Shown here: piece after piece, positions 23,905-32,490 of the stretch | Numbering within the stretch: the first letter of the stretch is position 1 | How the letters are laid out: every line of letters starts with the position of its first letter | Assembly (NCBI RefSeq): GCF_016861975.1 | Contig: NZ_BOMB01000001.1 | Coordinates: 546,317 to 610,316 of the forward strand | Direction of reading: 5' to 3' | DNA from: Actinocatenispora rupis | GTDB taxonomy: Bacteria > Actinomycetota > Actinomycetes > Mycobacteriales > Micromonosporaceae | Length of the DNA: 64,000 nucleotides | The notes under the pieces: generated by a model | Databases searched by the model: none | Told to the model about the DNA's origin: nothing | The model's input: only the letters and a program-made list of their open reading frames with translations | Program-made: the position numbers and the translations under genes

Positions 23905-26101
23905 AGTGCGCGGCCTGCTCCTTGCGTACGGACTCGGCCAGGTGTGCCGGCATCGGCTCGTACCGGCTGAACGTCCGGGTGAAGCTGCCCGTACCGCTGG
24001 TCGTGGAGCGCAGCTCCACCGCGTACCGGACGAGTTCGGTGGCGGGCACCTCGGCGCGGATCATGGTGCGGTCCCCGGCGAGCTGTTCGGTGCCGAGCAC
24101 CCGGCCGCGCCGGCCGCCGGTCAGGTCGCTGAGTACCGGGCCGACGTGGTTGTCCGGGATGAGGACGGACACGTCGTCGACCGGTTCGAGCAGGGTGATG
24201 CCGGCCTTCTCGGCGGCGTCCCGGAGGGCGAGGGCACCGGCGGTCTGGAACGCGGCGTCGGACGAGTCGACCGAGTGTGCCTTGCCGTCGGTCAGCGTCA
24301 CCCGTACGTCGACCACCGGGAACCCGGCGGCCAGGCCGTGCGACAGCTGCGCCGCGACGCCCTTCTCGACGCTGGGGATGTAGTTGCGCGGCACCGCGCC
24401 GCCGACCACCTTGTCCACGAACTCGAATCCGGACCCGGCCGGCAGCGGCTCCACCTCGATGTCGCACACCGCGTACTGGCCGTGCCCGCCGGACTGCTTC
24501 ACGTGTCGCCCGTGCCCGCCCGCGGGCGCGCTGAACGTCTCGCGCAGCGCGACCCGGATCGGTTCGGTGTCGATCTCGGCGCCGCCCGCGCGCAGCCGGT
24601 CGAACACCACGTCCGCGTGCGCCTCGCCCATGCACCACAGCACCATCTGGCCGGTCTCGGCGTTGCGTTCCAGCCGCAGGGTCGGGTCGCCGGCGATCAG
24701 CTTCGCCAGGTTCTTCGCCAGCGTGTCCTCGTCGGACCGGGTGTGCGCGACGATCGCCACCGGCAGCAACGGTTCCGGCATCTCCCACGGCTCGATGAGC
24801 AGCGGGTCGTCCTTCGCGGAGATCGTGTCGCCGGTCTCGGCCGTACCGGACTTGGTGATGGCGCACAGGTCACCGGCCACGCACTGCGCGACCTCCCGCA
24901 GCGCCGAGCCGACCGGCGAGTACAGGTGGGTGATGCGCTCGTCGGCGTCGTGGTCGGGGTGGCCGCGCTCGGCGAGCCCGTGCCCACCGACGTGTACGGC
25001 GGTCTCCGGGGTCAGGGTGCCGGAGAAGACGCGTACCAGCGACACGCGCCCCACGTACGGGTCGATCGTGGTCTTGACGACCTCGGCGACGAGCGGGCCG
25101 GCGGGGTCGCACCGCAACGGATCCCGCGGCGTACCGTCCAGGCCGGTGACGGCGGGCAGGGTGTGCTCGGGCGGGGCGGGGAAGCCGCGCACGATGCCGG
25201 ACAGCACCGCGTCGAGGCCGACCCGGCTGGGCGCGTTGACGGGGATGACCGGGAAGAACGAGCCGCGCGCGACGGCCTTCTCCAGGTCGGTGATCAGGGT
25301 GGCCTCGTCGACCTCCTCGCCGCCGAGGTACCGGTCCATGAGGGTCTCGTCCTCGCTCTCGGCGATGATCCCCTCGATCAGCGCGTTGCGCGCCTCCTCG
25401 ATGGCCTCGGTGTGCGCGGGCTCCGGCGGGTGCACGACCGGCGGGTACTGCTCGGTGTAGTCGAACACCTGCTGGGTGAGCAGCCCGATGAGCCCGACGA
25501 CGGGTTCGCCGGCGTCGTCCGGGGCGTCGGCGGGGCGTTCGCCGTGCACCGGCAGGTACAGCGGGAGTACGCCGTCGCCGAAGACGCGCTGGCACAGTGC
25601 CACGGTCTCCTCGAAGTCGGCGCGCTGGTGGTCGAGCCGGGTGACGACGACGCCGCGGGGCATGTCGACCGCGGCGCACTCGTCCCACAGCGCGACGGTG
25701 GCCGCGTCCATCCCGTCGACCGCGGAGACCACGAACAGGGCGGCGTCCGCGGCGCGCAGCCCGGCGCGCAGTTCGCCGACGAAGTCGGAGTAGCCGGGGG
25801 TGTCCAGGAAGTTGATCTTCACATCGCCCACCAGTACCGGCGCGGTGGCCAGGCAGACCGAACGCTGCTGGCGTACCGCGGTGGGGTCGTGGTCGGTGAC
25901 CGTGGTGCCGTCGGCGACGGTGCCGGCGCGGGTGACCGTCCCGGTGGCGGCGAGCAGTTCCTCCACCAGGGTCGTCTTGCCGACGCCGGAATGCCCGACG
26001 AGCACCACGTTGCGTACGTTGCTGGGGTTCGTCACCACCGGCGCGGGGCCGGTGACCCCCTTCTCGGCCCCTTTCTGTGGGCCCGTGCTCTTCTGTGCCA
26101 T
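23903..26101 (-). CDS. Elongation factor G-like translational GTPase
   Basis: This 732-residue protein has EF-G domain order. The G domain has P-loop G36-H-S-G-V-G-K42-T and switch/G3 D-T-P-G-Y-S-D-F; domains II to V follow. The G4 motif, normally N-K-x-D, reads V-T-R-L-D, altering guanine recognition. The protein is a paralogue of EF-G (the actinobacterial FusA2-type group), not the main factor, which is normally encoded in the str operon. Its role is uncertain; ribosome rescue or a stress-related function is possible. The start is set at M-A-Q-K-S-T, with GGAGG upstream; the longer frame to 26167 lacks a ribosome binding site. It interrupts the conserved block on the opposite strand. Confidence 0.9.
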   Translation of the reverse strand: MAQKSTGPQKGAEKGVTGPAPVVTNPSNVRNVVLVGHSGVGKTTLVEELLAATGTVTRAGTVADGTTVTDHDPTAVRQQRSVCLATAPVLVGDVKINFLDTPGYSDFVGELRAGLRAADAALFVVSAVDGMDAATVALWDECAAVDMPRGVVVTRLDHQRADFEETVALCQRVFGDGVLPLYLPVHGERPADAPDDAGEPVVGLIGLLTQQVFDYTEQYPPVVHPPEPAHTEAIEEARNALIEGIIAESEDETLMDRYLGGEEVDEATLITDLEKAVARGSFFPVIPVNAPSRVGLDAVLSGIVRGFPAPPEHTLPAVTGLDGTPRDPLRCDPAGPLVAEVVKTTIDPYVGRVSLVRVFSGTLTPETAVHVGGHGLAERGHPDHDADERITHLYSPVGSALREVAQCVAGDLCAITKSGTAETGDTISAKDDPLLIEPWEMPEPLLPVAIVAHTRSDEDTLAKNLAKLIAGDPTLRLERNAETGQMVLWCMGEAHADVVFDRLRAGGAEIDTEPIRVALRETFSAPAGGHGRHVKQSGGHGQYAVCDIEVEPLPAGSGFEFVDKVVGGAVPRNYIPSVEKGVAAQLSHGLAAGFPVVDVRVTLTDGKAHSVDSSDAAFQTAGALALRDAAEKAGITLLEPVDDVSVLIPDNHVGPVLSDLTGGRRGRVLGTEQLAGDRTMIRAEVPATELVRYAVELRSTTSGTGSFTRTFSRYEPMPAHLAESVRKEQAAH

Positions 26102-26194
26102 CGCCCTAACCTCCATCGGCCGGCGTCCTCGCCGGCGTGTCGTCACGCACCGCCTGTCAGCGATCACACACCCGCCCCCGGGTGATCACAACCC

Positions 26195-26215
26195 CGACGC
26201 GCGGAGCGCGCGTCG
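26195..26215. promoter_or_regulatory. Hairpin and candidate promoter upstream of pgsA
   Basis: A 9-bp perfect stem (cgacgcgcg / cgcgcgtcg) with loop gag lies in the 217-nt divergent spacer between the EF-G-like gene and pgsA. TAAGGT at 26235-26240 is a candidate -10 element for pgsA, giving a leader of about 72 nt. The hairpin could be a binding site or a terminator; its role is unknown. Confidence 0.4.
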
Positions 26216-26318
26216 TAGGTGTCCTGCCACCCGTTAAGGTGGGAAGCCGCGCCCGATGGCGGGCGATGTGTCCGCGCCGGTGGGCGGCGGCGGGGACGTC
26301 CACGATCCTGGCGGGAGC

Positions 26319-27002
26319 ATGGCAAAGATCTTCAGCGTACTGGGCCGGGCCGGGATCGGCCGGGTGGTCAACCCGTTGGGCCGGACCCTGGTACGGGCGG
26401 GGATCTCGCCCGACGTGGTCACGGTGATCGGCACCTGCGGCGTACTCGTCGGGGCGCTCGGTTTCGCGGCCCGCGGCCACCTGCTCGTCGGCCTGATCAT
26501 CATCACGGTCAGTGTCTGCACCGACATGCTGGACGGCGCGATGGCGCGCGCCCGGGGATACTCGACGCCGTTCGGCGCGTTCCTCGACTCGACGATGGAC
26601 CGGATCGCGGACGCCGCGGTGTTCGGTTCGGTGGCGTTCTGGCTGGGCAACACCGGTCACCCGGCGTCGATGGCGGCGGCCCTGATCTGCCTCGCCGCCG
26701 GCCAGGTCGTGTCGTACGCGAAGGCGCGGGCGCAGTCGGTCGGCATCGAGTGCAACGTCGGCATCGCCGAGCGGGCCGAGCGGCTGGTGCTGATCGGTGT
26801 CGGCGCCCTGCTGTACGTCGTGGGCGTGCCGTACGTGTTCGACGTCGCGCTGTGGGTGCTCGCGGCGCTGTCGCTGTTCACCGCGGGCCAGCGCATCGTG
26901 CACGTGTACAAGCAGTCGGCGGGGCAACGTACGCCGCTGGGCGGGGGACCGGCCGCACCGCCCCGGGAGCGGCACGACGACGTGGCGGGGTCGTCCCGGT
27001 GA
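26319..27002 (+). CDS. pgsA: Phosphatidylinositol phosphate synthase (CDP-alcohol phosphatidyltransferase)
   Basis: This 227-residue inner-membrane enzyme has the complete CDP-alcohol phosphotransferase motif D-M-L-D-G-A-M-A-R with G-A-F-L-D and D following (D-x2-D-G-x2-A-R-x8-G-x3-D-x3-D) at about residues 68-93, and about six transmembrane segments. In actinobacteria, the gene in this position (Rv2612c in M. tuberculosis) makes phosphatidylinositol phosphate from CDP-diacylglycerol and inositol phosphate, the first step to PI and PIMs. ATG 26319 is preferred over 26256 because GGGAG lies close upstream. The stop overlaps the acyltransferase start (GTGA), linking it to pimA. Confidence 0.93.
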   Translation: MAKIFSVLGRAGIGRVVNPLGRTLVRAGISPDVVTVIGTCGVLVGALGFAARGHLLVGLIIITVSVCTDMLDGAMARARGYSTPFGAFLDSTMDRIADAAVFGSVAFWLGNTGHPASMAAALICLAAGQVVSYAKARAQSVGIECNVGIAERAERLVLIGVGALLYVVGVPYVFDVALWVLAALSLFTAGQRIVHVYKQSAGQRTPLGGGPAAPPRERHDDVAGSSR

Positions 27003-27940
27003 GCCGTCGCGGCGAGCCCGGACGCGCCGTCGAGTGGGCGTACGCGGCGGGCTGGTCGGTGGTCCGCACCATGCCCGCCGGCCTGGCCCGCGCGACGTTC
27101 CGGTTCGCCGCCGACCACCTGACCCGGCGCGGCGGCAATAGCGTGTGGCAGTTGCGCCGCAACCTTTCCCGGGTCGTACCGGATGCGACCGGGGACGAGC
27201 TGGACGCCCTGACCCGCGAGGGCATGCGCTCGTACGCGCGCTACTGGCTGGAGGCGTTCCGGCTGCCGAGCGTGCCACTGGCGACCATGCGCGACACGTT
27301 CCACATGACGACCCCGGAGCTGTTCGAGCAGGGCGCCCGCGAGGGCTGCATCTTCGCGCTGCCGCACTCGGCGAACTGGGAGCACGCCGGCGTCTGGGTC
27401 ACCTCGCAGCAGATCCCGCTGGTCAGCGTCGCGGAGCGGCTGAAGCCGGAGGGCCTGTTCCGCCGGTTCGTCGCGTACCGCGAGGCGTTGGGGATGGAGA
27501 TCCTGCCGACCCGCGGCGGCGAACGGCAACCGATCGAGGTGCTGTCCGAGCGGCTGACCGACGGCGCGGTCGTGGCGCTGCTGGCCGACCGCGACATGTC
27601 CGCCCGGGGCGTACCGGTGATGTTCTTCGGGCACCCGACGCGGATGCCGCCGGGGCCGGCGCTGTTGGCGATCCGTACCGGGAAGCCGCTGTTCCCGGTG
27701 TCGCTGTGGTTCGAGCCCGACGGCACGTACTGCAAGCTCACCGGTCCGCTGCCGGTGCCGGAGCACGGCACGTTGACGGAGCGGGTGGCGGAGCTGACCC
27801 AACGGTTGGCGGACGAGCTGGCGGCGGGCATCGCCGCACATCCGGCGGACTGGCACATGCTCGGCCGGCTGTGGCTGGACGACCGGCCGAACACGGCGCC
27901 GGCGCCCGTGCCCGCCGACGAGTCCGCCCCGACGGGGTGA
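26999..27940 (+). CDS. PIM acyltransferase (PatA-like, HTRL/LpxL family)
   Basis: This 313-residue protein of the lysophospholipid acyltransferase superfamily carries the catalytic H-x4-E box in L-P-H-S-A-N-W-E-H-A (about residues 120-129). By position between pgsA and pimA it corresponds to M. tuberculosis Rv2611c (PatA), which palmitoylates the 6-position of the mannose added by PimA. It should act at the cytoplasmic face of the membrane. The GTG start at 26999 overlaps the pgsA TGA. The stop is 5 nt before the pimA ATG, giving a tightly packed operon. Confidence 0.93.
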   Translation: MSRRGEPGRAVEWAYAAGWSVVRTMPAGLARATFRFAADHLTRRGGNSVWQLRRNLSRVVPDATGDELDALTREGMRSYARYWLEAFRLPSVPLATMRDTFHMTTPELFEQGAREGCIFALPHSANWEHAGVWVTSQQIPLVSVAERLKPEGLFRRFVAYREALGMEILPTRGGERQPIEVLSERLTDGAVVALLADRDMSARGVPVMFFGHPTRMPPGPALLAIRTGKPLFPVSLWFEPDGTYCKLTGPLPVPEHGTLTERVAELTQRLADELAAGIAAHPADWHMLGRLWLDDRPNTAPAPVPADESAPTG

Positions 27941-27945
27941 GCCGG

Positions 27946-29226
27946 ATGCGCATCGGGATCGTGTGCCCCTTCTCGTTCGACGTACCGGGCGGGGTGCAGG
28001 GGCACGTGCGCGACCTGGCCGAGACGCTGATCGGGCTGGGGCACGAGGTCAGCGTGCTGGCGCCGGCCGACGACGAGACCACCCTCCCGCCGTACGCGGT
28101 GTCCGCCGGGCGCGCGGTTCCCTTGCCGTACAACGGATCCGTGGCCCGGGTGTCGTTCGGTCCGATCTCCGCCGCCCGGGTACGGCGGTGGCTGTCGGCG
28201 GGCCGCTTCGACGTGCTGCACGTGCACGAGCCGATGTCGCCGAGCCTGTCGCTGCTGGCCTGCCTGGCCGCGCGCGGCCCGGTGGTGGCCACGTTCCACT
28301 TCCACTTCGCGACCGGCGGCCGGTCCAAGGCGCTGATGGCCGCGCAGGGCGTGCTGCAACTGGTACTGGAGAAGATCACCGCGCGGATCGCGGTGAGCGC
28401 GCTGGCCCGCCGCGCGCAGGTCGAGCACCTGGGCGGGGGAGCGGTCGAGATCCCGAACGGCGTGCTCGCCGCCCGCTACCGCGCCGCCACCGCGCTGCCC
28501 GGCTGGGACCACACCGGTGACACGGTCGGCTTCCTCGGCCGCTTCACCGAGCCCCGCAAGGGTTTCGACATCCTCGCCGAGGCGCTGGCCCTCCTCGTAC
28601 CGGAGCGGCCAGGGCTGCGGCTGCTGGTCGCCGGCCCGGGCGACGAGGCGGAGCTGGCCGAGCGGCTGCCGGCGGAGCTGCGCGGCCACGTCACGTTCCT
28701 GGGCAAGGTGTCGGAGGAAGACAAGGCCCGCATGCTCAGCTCCGTCGACGTGTACTGCGCGCCCAACACCGGCGGCGAGTCGTTCGGCATGATCCTCACC
28801 GAGGCGATGGCGGCGGGCACCCCGGTGCTGGCCAGCGACCTCGACGCCTTCCGCCGGGTACTCGACAACGGCCGGGCCGGCGCGCTGTTCCGTACCGGGG
28901 ACGCGGCGTCGTTGGCGGCGGAGCTGTCCGCGCTGCTGGACGACCCGGACCGGCGGGCCGCGCTGCGGGCGCACGCCGACGACGTGGTCGCCGCGTACGA
29001 CTGGCCGGTGGTGGCGGGGCGGGTGCTGGAGGTCTACACCTCCGCGATCGAGGCGACGAGCAGCCAGCCGACGGTCCGTGCGGACGACCCGGCCTTCGAC
29101 GAACGGCTGCCGGCGGCGCTCGCCGAGGCGTCCCCGGACGGTACGCCGCACGAGGCGCAGGACGACACGCCGGGCCTGCGCCGGGCACGCGACCTGTTCC
29201 GTCGGGCCACATCCCGGCAACGTTGA
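27946..29226 (+). CDS. pimA: Phosphatidylinositol alpha-mannosyltransferase (GT4)
   Basis: This 426-residue GT-B glycosyltransferase transfers the first mannose from GDP-mannose to phosphatidylinositol. P-G-G-V-Q-G-H-V near residue 15 is the donor-loop motif and H-V-H-E-P-M-S-P contacts the acceptor. The C-terminal E-x7-E region reads E-S-F-G-M-I-L-T-E-A-M-A. The C-terminal 45 residues extend past the GT fold and are acidic. ATG 27946 is chosen; GTG 27937, overlapping the upstream stop, is an in-frame alternative. Order and content match the mycobacterial PIM operon. Confidence 0.95.
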   Translation: MRIGIVCPFSFDVPGGVQGHVRDLAETLIGLGHEVSVLAPADDETTLPPYAVSAGRAVPLPYNGSVARVSFGPISAARVRRWLSAGRFDVLHVHEPMSPSLSLLACLAARGPVVATFHFHFATGGRSKALMAAQGVLQLVLEKITARIAVSALARRAQVEHLGGGAVEIPNGVLAARYRAATALPGWDHTGDTVGFLGRFTEPRKGFDILAEALALLVPERPGLRLLVAGPGDEAELAERLPAELRGHVTFLGKVSEEDKARMLSSVDVYCAPNTGGESFGMILTEAMAAGTPVLASDLDAFRRVLDNGRAGALFRTGDAASLAAELSALLDDPDRRAALRAHADDVVAAYDWPVVAGRVLEVYTSAIEATSSQPTVRADDPAFDERLPAALAEASPDGTPHEAQDDTPGLRRARDLFRRATSRQR

Positions 29227-29270
29227 GCCAGATCGGCCGCGGACCGCGCCCGGCGCCGGACCGTGCCGGC

Positions 29271-29276
29271 TAGGAT
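29271..29276 (+). promoter_or_regulatory. -10 element of a probable leaderless promoter
   Basis: TAGGAT is followed by 7 nt and GTG 29284. The same AGGA could act as a Shine-Dalgarno at 8-nt spacing, so either reading supports this start. Confidence 0.45.
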
Positions 29277-29283
29277 TCCGCTC

Positions 29284-29814
29284 GTGTGGTGGGTGGTGGC
29301 GGTCGTCGCGCTGGTGGTCCTCGGGGCCACGTACCTGACCTGGCTCGCCGCGCGGGTCGACCGGTTGCACGCGCGCGCCGCCGGCGCGAGTACGGCGTTG
29401 GACGCGCAGCTGCGCCGCCGTGCCGTACTCGCCGCGGCGGTCGCCGAGCGGGTTCTCGTCGCCCGCCCGGACGACAGCGGCGCGGCCGCGGTCCGGTCCG
29501 CCGCGCGTACCGCGGTCGACTCGGCGCCGCCGGACCGGGAGGCCGCGGAGAACGAGCTGACCCGCCGGCTGCGCCAGCTCGACCCGGACGATCCGGACAT
29601 GGTCGACGATCTGGACTCGGTCGGGCGTCGTGTCGCCCTGGCCCGCCAGGTGCACACCGACCTCGTGCGCGACGCGCTGGGCGTACGGCGGCAGCGGATA
29701 GTCCGGTTGGTCCGGTTGGCCCGCCGCCACCCGGCCCCCGCGTACTTCGACATCGACGACCCGAGCCCCGGCGAGCCCACCGGCGTACTCTCGGTCGGCA
29801 CCGGCGGTGTGTGA
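29284..29814 (+). CDS. Membrane-anchored LemA-like protein
   Basis: This 176-residue protein has an N-terminal transmembrane helix (about 1-22, V-W-W-V-V-A-V-V-A-L-V-V-L-G) followed by a long alpha-helical region rich in Ala, Arg and Asp, resembling LemA proteins in layout though not decisively in sequence. The bulk is probably cytoplasmic or periplasmic helical bundle. Small anchored proteins of this kind occur between pimA and pdxS in other actinobacteria, and the function is unknown. GTG 29284 is preferred to GTG 29263 because the upstream codons overlap the TAGGAT element. Confidence 0.7.
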   Translation: MWWVVAVVALVVLGATYLTWLAARVDRLHARAAGASTALDAQLRRRAVLAAAVAERVLVARPDDSGAAAVRSAARTAVDSAPPDREAAENELTRRLRQLDPDDPDMVDDLDSVGRRVALARQVHTDLVRDALGVRRQRIVRLVRLARRHPAPAYFDIDDPSPGEPTGVLSVGTGGV

Positions 29815-29854
29815 AGCGCACCTCTCGACCAGCGGGAACGCCGCGGCCCGAGGG

Positions 29855-29860
29855 TAGGAT
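29855..29860 (+). promoter_or_regulatory. Candidate -10 element for pdxST
   Basis: TAGGAT lies about 80 nt before the pdxS start, giving a leader of about 75 nt with AAAGGAG at 29925-29931. No -35 consensus and no PdxR site were recognised. Confidence 0.4.
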
Positions 29861-29940
29861 GAAGGGTGGTTTCCGGGCCGGAACCTCGCCCGGCAGGCCG
29901 CCGCAGACCCCGTCAGAACAACGCAAAGGAGCGCGTCGGC

Positions 29941-30852
29941 GTGACCACCGAACCGACCACCGAGAACGCCACCGGCACCGGCACCGCGCGGGTCAAGCGC
30001 GGCATGGCCGAGATGCTCAAGGGCGGCGTGATCATGGACGTGGTCACCGCCGAGCAGGCGAAGATCGCCGAGGACGCCGGCGCCGTCGCCGTCATGGCGC
30101 TGGAGCGCGTGCCGGCCGACATCCGCGCCCAGGGCGGCGTTGCCCGGATGAGCGACCCGGACCTGATCGACGGCATCATCGGCGCCGTCTCGATCCCGGT
30201 GATGGCGAAGGCCCGGATCGGCCACTTCGTCGAGGCGCAGGTGCTCCAGTCGCTCGGCGTCGACTACGTCGACGAGTCCGAGGTCCTCACCCCGGCCGAC
30301 TACGCCAACCACATCGACAAGTGGCAGTTCACCGTGCCGTTCGTGTGCGGCGCGACGAACCTGGGCGAGGCGCTGCGCCGGATCACCGAGGGCGCGGCCA
30401 TGATCCGTTCCAAGGGCGAGGCCGGCACCGGTGACGTGTCCAACGCGACCACCCACATGCGCAAGATCCGTGCCGAGATCCGCCAGCTGACGGCGATGGC
30501 GCCGGACGAGCTGTTCGTCGCCGCCAAGGAGCTGCAGGCGCCGTACGAGCTGGTCGCCGAGATCGCCCGCACCGGCAAGCTGCCGGTCGTGCTGTTCACC
30601 GCCGGCGGCATCGCCACCCCGGCCGACGCCGCGATGATGATGCAGCTCGGCGCCGAGGGCGTGTTCGTCGGTTCCGGCATCTTCAAGTCGGGCGACCCGG
30701 CCAAGCGCGCCGCGGCGATCGTCAAGGCCACCACGTTCCACGACGACCCCGACGTGCTCGCCAAGGTGTCGCGCGGTCTCGGCGAGGCGATGGTCGGCAT
30801 CAACGTCGACGACATCCCGGAGCCGCACCGGCTCGCCGAGCGCGGTTGGTGA
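29941..30852 (+). CDS. pdxS: Pyridoxal 5'-phosphate synthase, PdxS subunit
   Basis: This 303-residue (beta/alpha)8 enzyme makes PLP from ribose 5-phosphate, glyceraldehyde 3-phosphate and ammonia. It has the [14 protein letters not shown] entry (here [11 protein letters not shown]), the Schiff-base lysine in V-M-A-K-A-R-I-G-H and the second lysine in [12 protein letters not shown] 29941 has AAAGGAG 9 nt upstream. It forms a 12+12 complex with PdxT, whose gene overlaps its stop. This is the deoxyxylulose-independent vitamin B6 pathway of actinobacteria. Confidence 0.98.
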   Translation: MTTEPTTENATGTGTARVKRGMAEMLKGGVIMDVVTAEQAKIAEDAGAVAVMALERVPADIRAQGGVARMSDPDLIDGIIGAVSIPVMAKARIGHFVEAQVLQSLGVDYVDESEVLTPADYANHIDKWQFTVPFVCGATNLGEALRRITEGAAMIRSKGEAGTGDVSNATTHMRKIRAEIRQLTAMAPDELFVAAKELQAPYELVAEIARTGKLPVVLFTAGGIATPADAAMMMQLGAEGVFVGSGIFKSGDPAKRAAAIVKATTFHDDPDVLAKVSRGLGEAMVGINVDDIPEPHRLAERGW

Positions 30853-31514
30853 CACCCCGCGTGACCAGTACCCGCCTCGCCCCGGCCGGGGTCGACTCCG
30901 CCCCGGCCACGGGCCGTCTCACCATCGGCGTACTCGCCCTGCAGGGCGACGTACGCGAGCACCTGCGCGCGGTGGCCGCCGACGACGTCACCGCGCTGGC
31001 GGTGCGCCGTCCGGCGGAGCTGGCCCAGGTCGACGCGCTCGTCGTACCGGGCGGCGAGTCGACGACGATGAGCAACCTGGCCGTCGCGTTCGAGCTGTTG
31101 GAGCCGATCCGGGCCCGCATCGCCGCCGGCATGCCGGTGTACGGGTCGTGTGCCGGCATGATCATGCTGGCGGAGACGGTCCTCGACGGGCGTTTGGACC
31201 AGCGGTCGTTCGGCGGGATCGACATGGTGGTGCGGCGCAACGCCTTCGGCCGGCAGGTCGACTCGTTCGAGACGTCGCTGTCGGTGTCGGGCATCGCCGG
31301 CGAGCCGTTCCACGCGGTGTTCATCCGCGCGCCCTGGGTCGAATCGGTCGGTCCGGGCGTGGAGGTGCTTGCCCGCGTGGAGGGCGGTCCGGCCGACGGT
31401 AGGATCGTCGCGGTACGACAGGGCAACCTGCTCGCCACCGCGTTCCACCCGGAGCTGACCGGCGACCTCCGTGTCCATCGGTTCTTCGTGGATCTGGTCC
31501 GCGCGGCGCGCTGA
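30849..31514 (+). CDS. pdxT: Pyridoxal 5'-phosphate synthase glutaminase subunit PdxT
   Basis: This is a class I glutamine amidotransferase of 221 residues. V-P-G-G-E-S-T-T-M forms the oxyanion region, C in Y-G-S-C-A-G-M-I is the nucleophile, and H and E in F-H-P-E-L complete the triad. It supplies ammonia to PdxS. The start is placed at GTG 30849, overlapping the pdxS stop (GTGA); GTG 30861 is an in-frame alternative. The N-terminal 20 residues before [11 protein letters not shown] are non-conserved, so the true start may be the later one. Confidence 0.96.
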   Translation: MTPRVTSTRLAPAGVDSAPATGRLTIGVLALQGDVREHLRAVAADDVTALAVRRPAELAQVDALVVPGGESTTMSNLAVAFELLEPIRARIAAGMPVYGSCAGMIMLAETVLDGRLDQRSFGGIDMVVRRNAFGRQVDSFETSLSVSGIAGEPFHAVFIRAPWVESVGPGVEVLARVEGGPADGRIVAVRQGNLLATAFHPELTGDLRVHRFFVDLVRAAR

Positions 31515-31655
31515 GCCGCGGCGGTCCGCGCCCGGCGGGGGACGGGCCCGGTCGTAGAAGGACAAAGCGAGCACGAGGGCGGAAACTCGGTGCGGTCGGC
31601 GTGTGGCATGCTGACGCGCGCATGACGGTGGGCGCCGTCGGGGACGGAGAGGTGA

Positions 31656-32405
31656 ATGTCCGGGCACTCCAAGTGGGCCACGACCAAGCACAAGAAGGCG
31701 GTCATCGACGCCAAGCGCGGCAAGATGTTCGCCAAGCTGATCAAGAACATCGAGGTCGCGGCGCGCACCGGCGGCGGTGACCCCGCCGGCAACCCCACGC
31801 TGTACGACGCCATCCAGAAGGCGAAGAAGAGCTCCGTCCCGAACGACAACATCGACCGTGCGGTCAAGCGGGGCTCCGGCCAGGAGGGCGGCGGCGCCGA
31901 CTGGCAGACCATCATGTACGAGGGCTACGGCCCGAACGGTGTCGCCCTGCTGATCGAGTGCCTCACCGACAACCGCAACCGCGCCGCGAGCGAGGTACGG
32001 ACGGCGCTGACGCGCAACGGCGGCAACCTGGCCGACGCCGGCTCCGTGTCGTACCTGTTCACTCGCAAGGGCGTGGTGCTGGTCGGCAAGGGTGAGCTGT
32101 CCGAGGACGACGTACTGACCGCGGTGCTCGACGCCGGCGCCGAGGAGGTCAACGACCTCGGCGAGGAGTTCGAGGTGGTCAGCGAGGCGACCGACCTGGT
32201 CGCGGTGCGTTCCGCGCTGCAGGACGTCGGCATCGACTACGAGTCGGCCGAGGCGAGCTTCCTGCCCAGCGTGAGCGTCCCGCTGGACGAGGAGGGCGCG
32301 CGCAAGGTGTTCAAGCTCGTCGACGCGCTGGAGGACTGCGACGACGTGCAGAACGTGTTCACCAACGCCGATGTCGCCGACGAGGTACTGGCCGCGATCG
32401 ACTGA
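31656..32405 (+). CDS. YebC/PmpR-family regulatory protein
   Basis: This 249-residue protein begins [14 protein letters not shown], the invariant start of the YebC family, and continues with [15 protein letters not shown] and [10 protein letters not shown]. Family members act as DNA-binding regulators or as ribosome-associated factors that relieve stalling at proline-rich stretches. ATG 31656 has GGAGAGG just upstream. It precedes ruvC across 85 nt, as in most actinobacteria, but ruvC has its own LexA-controlled promoter. Confidence 0.96.
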   Translation: MSGHSKWATTKHKKAVIDAKRGKMFAKLIKNIEVAARTGGGDPAGNPTLYDAIQKAKKSSVPNDNIDRAVKRGSGQEGGGADWQTIMYEGYGPNGVALLIECLTDNRNRAASEVRTALTRNGGNLADAGSVSYLFTRKGVVLVGKGELSEDDVLTAVLDAGAEEVNDLGEEFEVVSEATDLVAVRSALQDVGIDYESAEASFLPSVSVPLDEEGARKVFKLVDALEDCDDVQNVFTNADVADEVLAAID

Positions 32406-32450
32406 ACGGGCGCAGGCGTGTCGTCCACGGCGCGCCCGTACCCGGACCGG

Positions 32451-32487
32451 TAGAGTCCTCCTCGAACTGACGTTCGAGGAGGACTCT
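32451..32487 (+). promoter_or_regulatory. ruvCAB promoter with LexA (SOS) box inside a 16-bp perfect stem
   Basis: The sequence tcgaactgacgttcga (32462-32477) contains CGAAC-N4-GTTCG, the SOS box of actinobacteria and Bacillus. TAGAGT (32451-32456) is a -10 element that puts the start point at about 32463, inside the box, so LexA would block initiation. The symmetry extends to 16-bp perfect arms (32452-32467 and 32472-32487), and the right arm includes the ruvC Shine-Dalgarno GAGGAGG. Confidence 0.85.
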
Positions 32488-32490
32488 GTC

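Noticed and set aside
26256..26318. Upstream ATG at 26256 as the pgsA start
   Set aside because: No ribosome binding site, and the added residues are Gly-rich and unconserved; ATG 26319 has GGGAG and begins at the family N-terminus.
29883..29940. Riboswitch before pdxST
   Set aside because: The leader shows only a purine-rich ribosome binding site, with no structure that I could align to a known class.
27241..30855. A 1204-residue open frame on the minus strand across pimA and pdxS
   Set aside because: The opposite strand carries well-conserved genes in tight operon order. Long antisense frames are expected at this G+C content, and the translation is Arg/Gly/His-rich without a domain.
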